Made by a program: the position numbers and the translations under genes
Shown here: positions 1 through 8,548 of the stretch, piece by piece
How positions within the stretch are numbered: position 1 is the stretch's first letter
Layout: every line of letters begins with the position of its first letter
Notes under the pieces: generated by a model
Told to the model about the DNA's origin: nothing
What the model saw: the letters and a program-made list of their open reading frames with translations, nothing else
Databases searched by the model: none
Source of the DNA: Novosphingobium terrae
GTDB lineage: Bacteria > Pseudomonadota > Alphaproteobacteria > Sphingomonadales > Sphingomonadaceae
Length of the DNA: 64,000 nt
Direction: 5' to 3'
Assembly: GCF_017163935.1 (NCBI RefSeq)
Contig: NZ_JABVZR010000002.1
Location: 620,001-684,000, forward strand

Positions 1-55
1 GAGAAGCAGGGACGTTAACCTCCGGCGGGCAAGGCGGCGCTGATCCTGCTGTCGC

Positions 56-382
56 TCAGGACTGGCGCAGATCGCCGCCATGAAAGCGCCCGAAATGGCG
101 CGCGGTGAACAGGCCGATCGCCAGACCGCCCAACCCGCAGACCAGTGCATCGAGCGGCTGGCGCAGATCGAAATCGCCCACATGGCACAGCAGTCCATAG
201 GCCATCGCCAGATTGGCAAAGCCCCACAGCACATTCACCGTTGCCGAGGACAGGCCTTCCCCCGGTGGACTGGCGAAGGGCGACTGAAACGCCCGCCCCA
301 TCAGGCCCGACATCAGATGCGGCATGGCATTGGTCAAAGTCGCGCCGCCGAAAAACCATGCGAGCGCTTGCAGAATATGCAT
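56..382 (-). CDS. Small hydrophobic membrane protein, unknown function
   Basis: This is a 108-residue protein with three to four hydrophobic stretches (about residues 2-22, 44-64 and 80-97), so it is probably an inner-membrane protein. The start is the ATG at 382, preceded by AAGGA at about 7 bases. It lies 17 bases downstream of the MFS transporter stop on the same strand, so it is probably the last gene of the MarR-isochorismatase-MFS operon. I do not recognise a catalytic motif or a named family. It may assist or accompany the transporter, but that is inferred only from position. Confidence 0.65.
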   Translation of the reverse strand: MHILQALAWFFGGATLTNAMPHLMSGLMGRAFQSPFASPPGEGLSSATVNVLWGFANLAMAYGLLCHVGDFDLRQPLDALVCGLGGLAIGLFTARHFGRFHGGDLRQS

Positions 383-399
383 TCCGGCATCCTTTCCCG

Positions 400-1839
400 T
401 TAGCGCTTGGGGTGCCCGTCAAGCCCGGCTGGCAGGCGCCCGGCCACCAGCCAGATCAACCCATGGATCAGCGCCAGAGCGGCAAAAGCCCAGCCATAGG
501 CATTCATTCCGGCGTGAAAGGCACTGTGTCCCTCCACCTCCAGCCGCCAGGCCAGCAGCGTGGCGCAGAGTGTCGTCATCGTCGGCCCGCCGATGCGCTG
601 GACGATGTTGATCGAGGTGGTGGCCATGGCCAGTTCGCGCTTGTCGATGGCGGTGTAGGCCGCAGACATCGTCGGCAGGCCAACCGAGCCCTGCCCCATG
701 CCGCGCAAAAACAGCGCGGGCAGCAGCAGGCGGAGATCCAGCCCATGCCCATGCCCCCACTGCCACGCCAGCCACACGAAGGCCAGCGTCGACACCGTGG
801 CCAGCGCCGTGCCGCTGCGCACCAGGCGGCGCGTGCCAAGGCGCCGGGTCAGCGTGCTCATCGCCAGACTGCTGACCATCATGCCAAGGCCCAGCGGGGC
901 GAGCATCCAGCCCATTTCGGTGGGCGCCCGCCCGCAGGCATCGACCAGAAACACCGGCACCAGCATCTGCCCGGCAAACAGCGCGCCATTGGAAAGAAAC
1001 TGCGTGATGGCACAGGCGCGAAACACCATGCCCTTGAACAATTTCAGATCGACCAGCGCTGCGTCGGCCTTGTCCCGCGCATGCCACAGGAACAGGCCGA
1101 TCAGGGCCATGGCGGCCACCACCTCCAGCCGCCCGATGGCGCCGGCGATGCTCTGCGTGCCCAGCAGCAACAGCACCAGCGCGGGCGAGAGCAGCGCCAG
1201 CCCGCCCCAGTCGAGCCCGCGCGGACGCAGATCCTGCCGGTCCTCGGGCAGCAGCGTGAAGGCGAGCACCAGCGCCAGCAGGCCCACCGGCACATTCACC
1301 AGAAACAGCCAGCGCCATGTGGCATATTGCAGGATCACCCCGGCCAGCATCGGCCCGGCGATGGGCGCGAAGAGAACCGGCAGCGACATATAGCCGACAA
1401 CCCGGCTCATATTCTTGCCCGCCGCGCGCGCCACCAGCATCTGCGCCATGGGCGCCATCAGCCCGCCGCTGATCCCCTGAAAGGCGCGGAACGCAATCAG
1501 CGACCCCGCCGACCACGCCAGCCCGCACAGCGCCGAAGAGATCGTGAAGCCCGTCAGGCAGACCAGAAACAGCCGCTTGGCGCCGATCCTTTCGAGCAGC
1601 CAGCCATTGAGCGGCAGCACCAGCGTGAGTGCCAGCAGATAAGCGCTGGTCACCCACTGGATGGTCGAGAGCGAGCTGTGCAATTCCGCCGCCAGCCCGG
1701 ACAGCGAGACATTGACGATGGTCGCATCCACCTGCGAGAGCAGCGGACCGAACAGTGCCACAAAGCAGATCCTGTAGACGGAAGGATCGAGCTTCTCTGG
1801 CGCCTGCTTGTCAGGCATGTCGCGGGCGGCGGATGCCAT
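400..1839 (-). CDS. DHA2-type MFS multidrug/solute exporter
   Basis: This is a 479-residue major facilitator superfamily protein of the proton-coupled drug antiporter type with 14 predicted membrane spans. It shows the early 'DATIVNVSL' signature after the first helix, the 'WVTSAYLLALT' segment of helix 2, and an alternating hydrophobic pattern to the end. The ATG at 1839 is preferred over a longer frame because the upstream extension is arginine-rich and overlaps the isochorismatase gene. The intergenic gap to that gene is then only 4 bases. Position in an operon with a MarR regulator and a small hydrolase suggests a regulated efflux unit for an organic compound. The substrate cannot be read from sequence. 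Confidence 0.9.
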   Translation of the reverse strand: MASAARDMPDKQAPEKLDPSVYRICFVALFGPLLSQVDATIVNVSLSGLAAELHSSLSTIQWVTSAYLLALTLVLPLNGWLLERIGAKRLFLVCLTGFTISSALCGLAWSAGSLIAFRAFQGISGGLMAPMAQMLVARAAGKNMSRVVGYMSLPVLFAPIAGPMLAGVILQYATWRWLFLVNVPVGLLALVLAFTLLPEDRQDLRPRGLDWGGLALLSPALVLLLLGTQSIAGAIGRLEVVAAMALIGLFLWHARDKADAALVDLKLFKGMVFRACAITQFLSNGALFAGQMLVPVFLVDACGRAPTEMGWMLAPLGLGMMVSSLAMSTLTRRLGTRRLVRSGTALATVSTLAFVWLAWQWGHGHGLDLRLLLPALFLRGMGQGSVGLPTMSAAYTAIDKRELAMATTSINIVQRIGGPTMTTLCATLLAWRLEVEGHSAFHAGMNAYGWAFAALALIHGLIWLVAGRLPAGLDGHPKR

Positions 1840-1843
1840 GGGC

Positions 1844-2416
1844 TTAAGCCTGCGTGTCGACGGGCGCGTCGAGCAGCGCGATGATTTCAGCCACCGTACC
1901 GCTTTCGCCCAGACGCGGGAAGATACGCGCCAGACTGTTCTCATGGGCCTCAAGGCTCATGTCGGTCATGGCGTCGGTGGCCAGCGTGACGTTGAAGCCC
2001 AGCTCATGGGCAAAGCGCGCGGTGGATTCCACGCCAGCCGTGGTCGCCACGCCGCAGACCACCACCTGAGTCACGCCATGCGCGCGCAGTTCCGCTTCCA
2101 GAGCGGTGTTGGTGAAGGCGCCCCAGGTCTGCTTGGTGATGAGGATATCCTGCGGCTGCCGGTCCAGCTCGGGCACCAGATCGGCGAAATCGGGCGGGAA
2201 GACGAAACCGCTCATGCTGTGTTCGGCGCGGCCCGGGGCAAGGCCCGTCACATTGACCAGCACCACCGGCAGATCGCGCTGGCGGAAGGCCTGAAGCAGA
2301 GTGGCAGCCTTGGCGACGACATCCTCCACGGGATGCGCGCAGGGGAAGGCGACGATGCCCTTCTGCAGATCGATGACGATCAGGGCGGTCTTGGGATCGA
2401 GGGTGGTCACGGTCAT
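1844..2416 (-). CDS. Isochorismatase-family hydrolase lacking the nucleophilic cysteine
   Basis: This 190-residue protein has the isochorismatase/nicotinamidase fold: Asp16 in 'VIDLQKG', Lys95 in 'ITKQTWGAF', and the 'CGVATTAG' loop with its cis-peptide region. Cysteine hydrolases of this superfamily carry Cys at the position here held by Gly128 (GVATTAG-V-ES). True isochorismatases such as PhzD and EntB also lack that Cys, so an ether-type hydrolysis or a non-cysteine chemistry is possible. It sits between the MarR regulator (23-base gap) and the MFS pump (4-base gap) and is probably co-transcribed with both. The substrate is unknown. The family call is firm and the reaction is not. Confidence 0.9.
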   Translation of the reverse strand: MTVTTLDPKTALIVIDLQKGIVAFPCAHPVEDVVAKAATLLQAFRQRDLPVVLVNVTGLAPGRAEHSMSGFVFPPDFADLVPELDRQPQDILITKQTWGAFTNTALEAELRAHGVTQVVVCGVATTAGVESTARFAHELGFNVTLATDAMTDMSLEAHENSLARIFPRLGESGTVAEIIALLDAPVDTQA

Positions 2417-2439
2417 GGGGGGGCTCCGTGGTTGGGGGG

Positions 2440-2877
2440 TCAGTCTTCGCCGAGGCGACGGATCAGGGGGATGGCATCATGGAGAAGCTGGATTTCGGCA
2501 GGGTCCAGCCGCTGCATGGCCGCCGTCAGCCAGGCGCGCTTGGCGGCCTGCTGGCGATGACGCGCGGCAAGGCCGGCCTCGGTCAGGGCGACCAGCATCT
2601 GGCGCCCGTCGGTGGGGTGCGCCTCACGCCGCACCAGTTCCCGGCGTTCGAGCTGAAGCACCAGCGTGCCCATGGATTGGGGCGTCATCGCCTCGGCACG
2701 GGCCAGGGCGGCGGTGGTCAGGGAGCCCTCGCGCTCCAGCCGGGCCATCACGCTGACTTCGGACAGGTTGAGATCACTGGCCCGCACCTCCGAGCGCAGG
2801 CGGCGGATCAGCCCGCCCACCGCAACGGTCAGCTCAGCCACAACGGAATCGAAAGAGGGAGACTCATGGTCTGACAT
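2440..2877 (-). CDS. MarR-family transcriptional regulator
   Basis: This is a 145-residue winged-helix protein of MarR size. Helices at the N-terminus ('VAELTVAVGGLIRRLR') form the dimer arm. The recognition helix region 'TPQSMGTLVLQLERRELV' is followed by the typical wing 'HPTDGRQMLVALTEAG'. It is the first gene of the minus-strand operon containing the isochorismatase-like hydrolase and the MFS exporter. A strong nested palindrome lies 17 bases upstream of its ATG, which suggests autoregulation and operon repression relieved by a small ligand. The ligand is not deducible. Confidence 0.92.
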   Translation of the reverse strand: MSDHESPSFDSVVAELTVAVGGLIRRLRSEVRASDLNLSEVSVMARLEREGSLTTAALARAEAMTPQSMGTLVLQLERRELVRREAHPTDGRQMLVALTEAGLAARHRQQAAKRAWLTAAMQRLDPAEIQLLHDAIPLIRRLGED

Positions 2878-2893
2878 GCGAGCCTGTTAGCCT

Positions 2894-2938
2894 TTGGAAG
2901 ATTATCTTGCAAGATTAACTTGCAAGATAACCTTCCAA
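2894..2938. promoter_or_regulatory. Nested palindromic operator upstream of marR
   Basis: Two 20-base arms, TTGGAAGATTATCTTGCAAG and its complement with one mismatch, flank a 5-base centre. The left arm contains the perfect 12-base palindrome ATCTTGCAAGAT (2904-2915), and the right arm contains CTTGCAAG. This is the arrangement expected for two adjacent MarR dimer sites. It lies between the MarR start (2877) and the divergent FecI gene (3030), so it could influence both directions. Confidence 0.75.
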
Positions 2939-3029
2939 TTATATCCGGACTGCCCCTGACACCCGCGCCACACTTTCACAGAACTGACATGCTGCACGCC
3001 TACCGGAACGCGACTCCTTCTCTTCGCGA

Positions 3030-3620
3030 GTGTCCGTGCCCGTCATCCGCCCCATCGACCGCTGGTTCATCGAGGAGGTGCTTCCCTGTGAAGCCCGCCT
3101 GCTGGCCACTGCCCGGCGCCTGTGCCGCGATCCCGAGGATGCCCGCGATCTGGTGCAGGATGTGCTGGCCCGCATGCTCACCATCGAGGGATGGAGCGCC
3201 ATCGCCTCGCCTCAGGCCTATATGCTGCGCATCCTGCGCAACACGGCCATCGAGCGGATGCGCCGCGCCCGTATCGTCGATTTTCGCCAGCTGAGCGAAA
3301 CCGATCACCTCGATCTGGCCGATGATGCGCCCGACCAGCAGCGCATCGCCGAAGACCGTGAGGCGCTCGCCCATTTCCACCATGCGCTCGACACGCTGCC
3401 CGAACGTTGCCGCGATGTTTTCGTGCGGCGCCGTATCGAGGATCAGGCCCCGCGCGCCATCGCCGATGAGCTGGATGTCAGCCTCTCCACGCTGGAAAAA
3501 CGGCTCGCCCGCGCGATCCATCTGCTGACCCGCGCCATGGCGCCCTGGAGACAGGAGGAGCGTCAGGATGACCATCATGGCGACGCGGTCTGCGATGGCA
3601 GGGATCGCGACAGCGCCTGA
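3030..3620 (+). CDS. FecI-like ECF RNA polymerase sigma factor
   Basis: This is a 196-residue extracytoplasmic-function sigma factor. Region 2 is visible around 'ARDLVQDVLARML' and region 4 as 'LPERCRDVFVRRRIED' followed by the helix-turn-helix 'PRAIADELDVSLSTLEKRLARA'. The start is a GTG at 3030; another in-frame GTG lies 6 bases on. FecI-type factors are held or activated by a FecR partner in response to a ligand bound by a TonB-dependent receptor. The next two genes are exactly FecR and such a receptor. It should direct transcription of the downstream receptor operon. Confidence 0.93.
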   Translation: MSVPVIRPIDRWFIEEVLPCEARLLATARRLCRDPEDARDLVQDVLARMLTIEGWSAIASPQAYMLRILRNTAIERMRRARIVDFRQLSETDHLDLADDAPDQQRIAEDREALAHFHHALDTLPERCRDVFVRRRIEDQAPRAIADELDVSLSTLEKRLARAIHLLTRAMAPWRQEERQDDHHGDAVCDGRDRDSA

Positions 3621-3716
3621 TCGCCCGATTTATTTTTCACCCGGACACGAAAAAGGTGGCGGTTGGCGCCCCTTCAGTCGTCCTGCCGCTGTGCATGTTA
3701 TGAAAAGAGAGTTCCG

Positions 3717-4646
3717 TTGAGGCGGCAAGATGACGATGTGAACGGCGCCCCGGACGATCCGCTGAGCGAGCAGGCCGCCCTGTGGCTGGCGCGCCATCAA
3801 CTCGGCACGCTGGATCAGGATGCCTTCCACGCCTGGCGCATGGCCGATCCCCGCAATGCTTTGGCCTTTGCCCGCGCGCTGGCCGCATGGGATGCCGCCG
3901 GGCGCCTGCCTGTGCCGGAAGCAGCCCCCGTCACCCAGAGCACGCCGGTCTCGCGCCGGTCCTTTATGCGTGCGGCCGCAGCGGCGGGCGCGGTCACGGT
4001 GGCCGGGGCGGGCGGCTTTGCCTCGCGCGCCTATGCCTGGAGCACAGCCTCCACCAGGCTGGGCGAAAGCCGCAAGATCCGCCTGCCCGATGGCAGCAGC
4101 GCCGCACTCAACACGCTGTCGCGCCTGTCCTGGCGCTTTTCCAGCAGCGAACGCACGCTGTGGATCGAACAGGGCGAGGTGGCGGTCGATCTGGTCGATG
4201 GCCCCCCGGCGGCGCTGCATGGCGAGGACCGTCTGGCGCATCTTTCCGCCGGGCGCTTCAATGCGCGGCTGCGCGGCGACATGCTCGATCTGATGGTGAT
4301 GCGCGGGCAGGCCGATACGGCGGGCGCCAGCGCGCAAAGCGGCCACAGCCTGCTGATCTCTCCGCACAATGCCGTGGCGCGGCCTTTCAGCACCATGCAG
4401 ATGGCCACCGCCATGGCCTGGCAACAGGGCGAGATCCTGTTTCCCGACACCACGCTGGGCGCAGCGGTGGAGGAGTACAACCGCTATCTGGCGCGCAAGA
4501 TCGTCATCGTCGATCCGGAACTGGCCGCCATTCCGGTGGGCGGGCGCTTCACCTCATCGGACCCGGCGGCGTTTCTGCGCGGGATTTCGCTGGGTCTGGG
4601 CGTGCATGTCGCCACATCTGACAGCGGATATTTCCTGACGCGCTGA
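3717..4646 (+). CDS. FecR-like anti-sigma/signal transduction protein
   Basis: About 309 residues. The N-terminal cytoplasmic segment ('SEQAALWLARHQLG...FHAWRMADPRNALAFARAL') matches the FecR N-terminal domain. It is followed by a twin-arginine membrane segment, 'SRRSFMRAAAAAGAV', then the periplasmic FecR domain ('GESRKIRLPDGSSAALNTLSRL') and a C-terminal STN-like part. It relays receptor occupancy across the inner membrane to the FecI sigma. The start is uncertain: TTG at 3717 has an AGAGAG upstream, GTG at 3738 is possible, and a longer frame exists to 3663. The gene sits 96 bases after fecI and 109 before the receptor. Confidence 0.9.
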   Translation: MRRQDDDVNGAPDDPLSEQAALWLARHQLGTLDQDAFHAWRMADPRNALAFARALAAWDAAGRLPVPEAAPVTQSTPVSRRSFMRAAAAAGAVTVAGAGGFASRAYAWSTASTRLGESRKIRLPDGSSAALNTLSRLSWRFSSSERTLWIEQGEVAVDLVDGPPAALHGEDRLAHLSAGRFNARLRGDMLDLMVMRGQADTAGASAQSGHSLLISPHNAVARPFSTMQMATAMAWQQGEILFPDTTLGAAVEEYNRYLARKIVIVDPELAAIPVGGRFTSSDPAAFLRGISLGLGVHVATSDSGYFLTR

Positions 4647-4755
4647 ACATCTCGAAACCCGAAAATTTTTTTGCAGCAACTTGGCGGTGAGCGGACAATC
4701 AATCGTCCTGGAAAGCAAGAGCCCATCAGGTCGCTTCACAACAAAGGTTCTTTCC

Positions 4756-7401
4756 ATGTCTTCGCGTTCGCTTCAGAAGTCGCTTTGTGCGGCTCTTCTT
4801 GTCACGTCTGCTCTTCATGCCCTGCCCGCCTGTGCCGCGACGCAAGGTTTCGACATTCCCGCCCAGCCTCTTTCCAAGGCGCTGACGCTTTATGGCCGTC
4901 AGGCGGGCGTGCAGATCTTCTTCCCCAGCGCGCGCATCGCCGGGATCACCTCCGCCGAGGTCAAGGGCAGCATGCCGCGCGATACCGCGCTGCGCCGCCT
5001 GATCGCGGGCAGCGGGCTGGAGATCAAGAGCGATGACGGCAAGACCGTGATCCTGGGCATGGGTGAAGGCGCCCCCCAACCCCAGACCGCCGCCGCCGAC
5101 AGCGACGACATCATCGTGACCGGCACGCGCGAACAGGCGCAGACCACCTTCACGGCGCTCTCGCCGATCGACACCTTTTCATCCAAGACCATCAACTCCA
5201 CCGTCTCCAGCCAGCTGCATGAAACGCTGGCGCAGCTGGTGCCGGGCTTTCAGGTCAAGAAGCAGCCCGCCTCCGATGGCCCCGAATTCATCCGCCCCGC
5301 CTCGCTCGACGGGCTTTCGGCGGATATGACTCTGGTGATGGTTAACGGCAAGCGCTTTCACCGCTCGGCCTTTCTCAACAACAGCACGGGGGCGCAGGCC
5401 GCCGATCTGGCGCAGATCCCCACCTTCGGGATCGACCGTCTGGAGGTGCTGCGCGACGGCGCCTCGGCGCAATATGGCACCGATGCCATCGCCGGGGTGA
5501 TCAACATCATCCTCGACACCAAGCCGGGCTTTTCCGCCTATGCGCAGGGCTCGCAATATTACCATGGCGATGGCGCTCAGGGCCAGTTCGGCGGGCGCGC
5601 GGGCTTTGCGCTGAAGGGCGGCGGCCATGTGGTGCTGACGGCGGAATATGCCCATTCCGACGCCACATCGCGCACCAACCAGCGACCCGACGCGATCAGC
5701 TTCGCCGCCGCCAACCCCGGCCTTTCCGTCCCCAACCCCGTGCAGCGCTGGGGCAATCCCAGCACCACCTCGCTCAAATTCTCGCTCGACGCCGCCAAGC
5801 CCATCACCGACAGCATCGAGGCCTATGCCTTTGGCACCTATGGCAATGGCCATGGCTGGTCGGACATCAACTGGCGCAATCCGTCCAGCAACAGCAATCT
5901 CTACAACACCAGCGCGGCCTATCCCGGCTTCAACCTCAACACTGTCTACCCCGCCGGTTTCACCCCCAGCGAGGGCGTGCGCTACACCGATCTTCAGGCC
6001 GTGGGCGGCATCCGCAGCACCAGCAAGGGCGATTTCACCTGGGATCTGAGCGGCTCCTACGGCGCCAATGGCACCAATTTCTACCTCAACAATTCGATCA
6101 ACGCATCGCTGGGCGCCGACAGTCCGCATGATTTCTATCTGGGCCGTCAAGTGCAGCGCGAGTTCAACCTCAACGCCGATGGCGTCTATCGCCTGTCCAC
6201 GCCGCTGTTCGCCAAGCCGATCAACATCGCTTTCGGCGCGGAACGCCGGGTGGAAAGCTACAGCATCCGTCAGGGCGACTATGCTTCCTACGCCGTCGGC
6301 CCGGCGGCCTCTTACGGTCTGGCGGCGGGCGCCAGCGGCTTCCCCGGCTTCACCCCCAGCCAGAGCGGCACATGGGATCAGACCAGCTATGCCGGCTACG
6401 TCGATGTGCAGGTGCCGCTGACCAGCAAGTGGACCGCCGAGGCCGCGCTGCGCGATGAAAGCTACACCAGCTTTGGCAACACCTTCAATTACAAGCTGGC
6501 CACGCGTTACGAACTGACCCCGGCCATCGCCGTGCGCGGCTCCTGGTCAACCGGCTTCAAGGCGCCCACCCCGGCGCAGATCAACTCCACCAGCACCAGC
6601 CAGGGGCTCGATACCACCACCCTGCTGCTCTACACGACCGGGCGCCTTTCGCCGCTCAATCCGGTGGCGCAATATTTCGGGGGCAAGGCGCTCAAGCCCG
6701 AGACCTCCAAGACCGCCAGCTTCGGTTCGGTGTGGAAGACGCGCTTTGGCCTGTCCGGCTCGGTCGATCTCTATCAGATCGATGTCGACAACCGCTTCAG
6801 TGTCTCGCCCACCTACACCATCACCTCGGCGATCCGCCAACAGCTGGTGGCCGGCGGCGTGGCGCAGGCCGCCGATTACACCTCGATCACCTTCTTCACC
6901 AATGATTACAACACTCGCACGCGCGGCGTCGATCTGGTGCTGAACTACAAGCATAAGGTCGGGCCGGGTCAGCTCGATGCCGGGGTCGCCTACAGCTACA
7001 CCCAGACCAAGGTGACGCGCGGCACGCTGGCCACCAACACCACGCAGAAGATCCTGTTCGAACAGGGCCTGCCGCAGCACAATGCCACCGCCTCGATCGG
7101 CTATACGCTGGGCAAGGTCTCGGTGCTGGGGCGGATGCGTTATTATGGTGCCTGGACCGATTCCAGCGGCAATGCCACCGGAGACATCTTCCAGCGCTTC
7201 GGGGCGATCACCTTCTTCGACGCTTCGGTGTCCTATGCCTTCACCCCGAAGGTGTCGCTGCGCATCGGCGCGGAAAACATCTTCAACAAATACCCCGATC
7301 AGGCCATCTTCCAGGCCAGCCGCGGTCTGGTCTATTCGCGCAACGCGCCTTACGACACCAATGGCGGCAACTACTATGGCCGCGTGGAGGTGAAGTTCTG
7401 A
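4756..7401 (+). CDS. TonB-dependent receptor with N-terminal STN signalling domain
   Basis: This is an 881-residue outer-membrane receptor. A signal peptide (about residues 1-28) is followed by an STN/secretin-like signalling domain ('FDIPAQPLSKALTLYGRQAGVQIFF'), the TonB box region 'DDIIVTGTRE', the plug, and a 22-strand barrel ending in 'GRVEVKF'. The STN domain is what transducing receptors use to contact FecR, in keeping with the two upstream genes. The ATG at 4756 is chosen because AAAGG precedes it and a proper signal peptide follows; the frame extends upstream to 4681. The stop overlaps the start of the aminotransferase gene (TGATG), implying translational coupling. The ligand is unknown and need not be iron. 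Confidence 0.93.
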   Translation: MSSRSLQKSLCAALLVTSALHALPACAATQGFDIPAQPLSKALTLYGRQAGVQIFFPSARIAGITSAEVKGSMPRDTALRRLIAGSGLEIKSDDGKTVILGMGEGAPQPQTAAADSDDIIVTGTREQAQTTFTALSPIDTFSSKTINSTVSSQLHETLAQLVPGFQVKKQPASDGPEFIRPASLDGLSADMTLVMVNGKRFHRSAFLNNSTGAQAADLAQIPTFGIDRLEVLRDGASAQYGTDAIAGVINIILDTKPGFSAYAQGSQYYHGDGAQGQFGGRAGFALKGGGHVVLTAEYAHSDATSRTNQRPDAISFAAANPGLSVPNPVQRWGNPSTTSLKFSLDAAKPITDSIEAYAFGTYGNGHGWSDINWRNPSSNSNLYNTSAAYPGFNLNTVYPAGFTPSEGVRYTDLQAVGGIRSTSKGDFTWDLSGSYGANGTNFYLNNSINASLGADSPHDFYLGRQVQREFNLNADGVYRLSTPLFAKPINIAFGAERRVESYSIRQGDYASYAVGPAASYGLAAGASGFPGFTPSQSGTWDQTSYAGYVDVQVPLTSKWTAEAALRDESYTSFGNTFNYKLATRYELTPAIAVRGSWSTGFKAPTPAQINSTSTSQGLDTTTLLLYTTGRLSPLNPVAQYFGGKALKPETSKTASFGSVWKTRFGLSGSVDLYQIDVDNRFSVSPTYTITSAIRQQLVAGGVAQAADYTSITFFTNDYNTRTRGVDLVLNYKHKVGPGQLDAGVAYSYTQTKVTRGTLATNTTQKILFEQGLPQHNATASIGYTLGKVSVLGRMRYYGAWTDSSGNATGDIFQRFGAITFFDASVSYAFTPKVSLRIGAENIFNKYPDQAIFQASRGLVYSRNAPYDTNGGNYYGRVEVKF

Positions 7402-8504
7402 TGCAGCTGTCACGCCGCAACACGCTGCTTGCCGGGGGGCTTCTGCTCCCCGGCATGGCGAGCGCCGCCACACCGTCGGCCCTGCCCCCGCAACCCGAGC
7501 ACAGCGGCATGGCCAGGGCACGGCTGGGCGTGACGGAAAACCCCTTCGGCCCCAGCCCGGCGGCGCGGCGCGCCATTGTGGAATCGGTGGCCGAGGCAGC
7601 CTATTACCCCCACAGCGAAGCCCCCCTGCGCGACATCATTGCCCGGCAGGAAGGGCTGGCGCATGACCACCTCACCCTGTCGAGCGGCTCTCTGGATGCG
7701 CTCACGCTGTTGACGGTGGCGATCGCTCAGAGCGGACGCGTGGTGGCGCCCGCGCCCAGCTATGACACCCATCTGATCTATGCCGCGCGGCAGGGCATCG
7801 AAAGCGACCGCGTGCCGCTGCGCGCCGATCACCACTTCGATCTGGATGCCATGCTGGCCGCCATCGGGCCGCAGACGAAGCTGGCCTATGTCTGCAACCC
7901 CAACAACCCCACCGGCCTGCGCCCCGATCCCGAGGCGCTGCGCGCCTTCTGCATCGCCGCCTCGGCCAAGGTGCCGGTGCTGGTGGACGAGGCCTATTTC
8001 GAACTGGCGCCCGATCCACATCGCCAGTCGATGGCTTCGCTGGTGCGTGAGGGGCATGATGTGATCGTCACACGCACCTTCTCCAAGGTTTACGGTCTGG
8101 CCGGTTTCCGCATCGCCTATACGCTGGCCCAGCCCGAGCGGATCAGGCTGCTCAACAGCCGCATCACCACCTCGCGCAATCAGGCGGGGCTGGCGGCAGC
8201 GGCGGCCTGTCTGGGCGACACAGCCTATCTGGCCGGAGCCATCGCCTATCTGAAAGGTTGCCGCGAGCAGATCTATCGCATCTGCGAGGCCAACAGGCTG
8301 CGCTATCTGCCGTCAGACGGCACGTTCGTCTATATCGACTGCGGCATGCCCGCAGCGGCGTTGCAACAGCGCCTGAAAGCGCTCAGCGTGGAGGTGCGCC
8401 TGTTTGAAGGTGAGGCCTATCGCAACTGGATGCGAGTGGGTACAGCGACACCAGCGGAACTCGCCTATTTCGCCAAGGTTCTTCCAGAGGCGCTCAAAGG
8501 GTAA
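7401..8504 (+). CDS. PLP aminotransferase (HisC-like) with Tat-type leader
   Basis: This 367-residue class I/II aminotransferase resembles histidinol-phosphate aminotransferases: 'NPNNPTG' at 166-172, 'VDEAYFE' with Asp196, PLP Lys229 in 'TRTFSKVYGLAGFR', and a C-terminal 'NWMRVGT' arginine. Unusually it begins MQLSRRNTLLAGGLLLPGMASA, a twin-arginine leader ending in a plausible AxA cleavage site. That predicts export as a folded PLP enzyme to the periplasm. Its start overlaps the receptor stop, so it belongs to the FecI/FecR/receptor operon. It may process an amino compound brought in by that receptor. The family is sure; the location and substrate are inferred. Confidence 0.9.
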   Translation: MQLSRRNTLLAGGLLLPGMASAATPSALPPQPEHSGMARARLGVTENPFGPSPAARRAIVESVAEAAYYPHSEAPLRDIIARQEGLAHDHLTLSSGSLDALTLLTVAIAQSGRVVAPAPSYDTHLIYAARQGIESDRVPLRADHHFDLDAMLAAIGPQTKLAYVCNPNNPTGLRPDPEALRAFCIAASAKVPVLVDEAYFELAPDPHRQSMASLVREGHDVIVTRTFSKVYGLAGFRIAYTLAQPERIRLLNSRITTSRNQAGLAAAAACLGDTAYLAGAIAYLKGCREQIYRICEANRLRYLPSDGTFVYIDCGMPAAALQQRLKALSVEVRLFEGEAYRNWMRVGTATPAELAYFAKVLPEALKG

Positions 8505-8548
8505 GTGGCCGGCCCTCATGACGTGCCCTTGATCAAGAGGACTCGTGC

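Noticed and set aside
145..1884. A 579-codon plus-strand frame over the MFS gene.
   Set aside because: Low-complexity Gln/Arg/His translation opposite a clear transporter gene.
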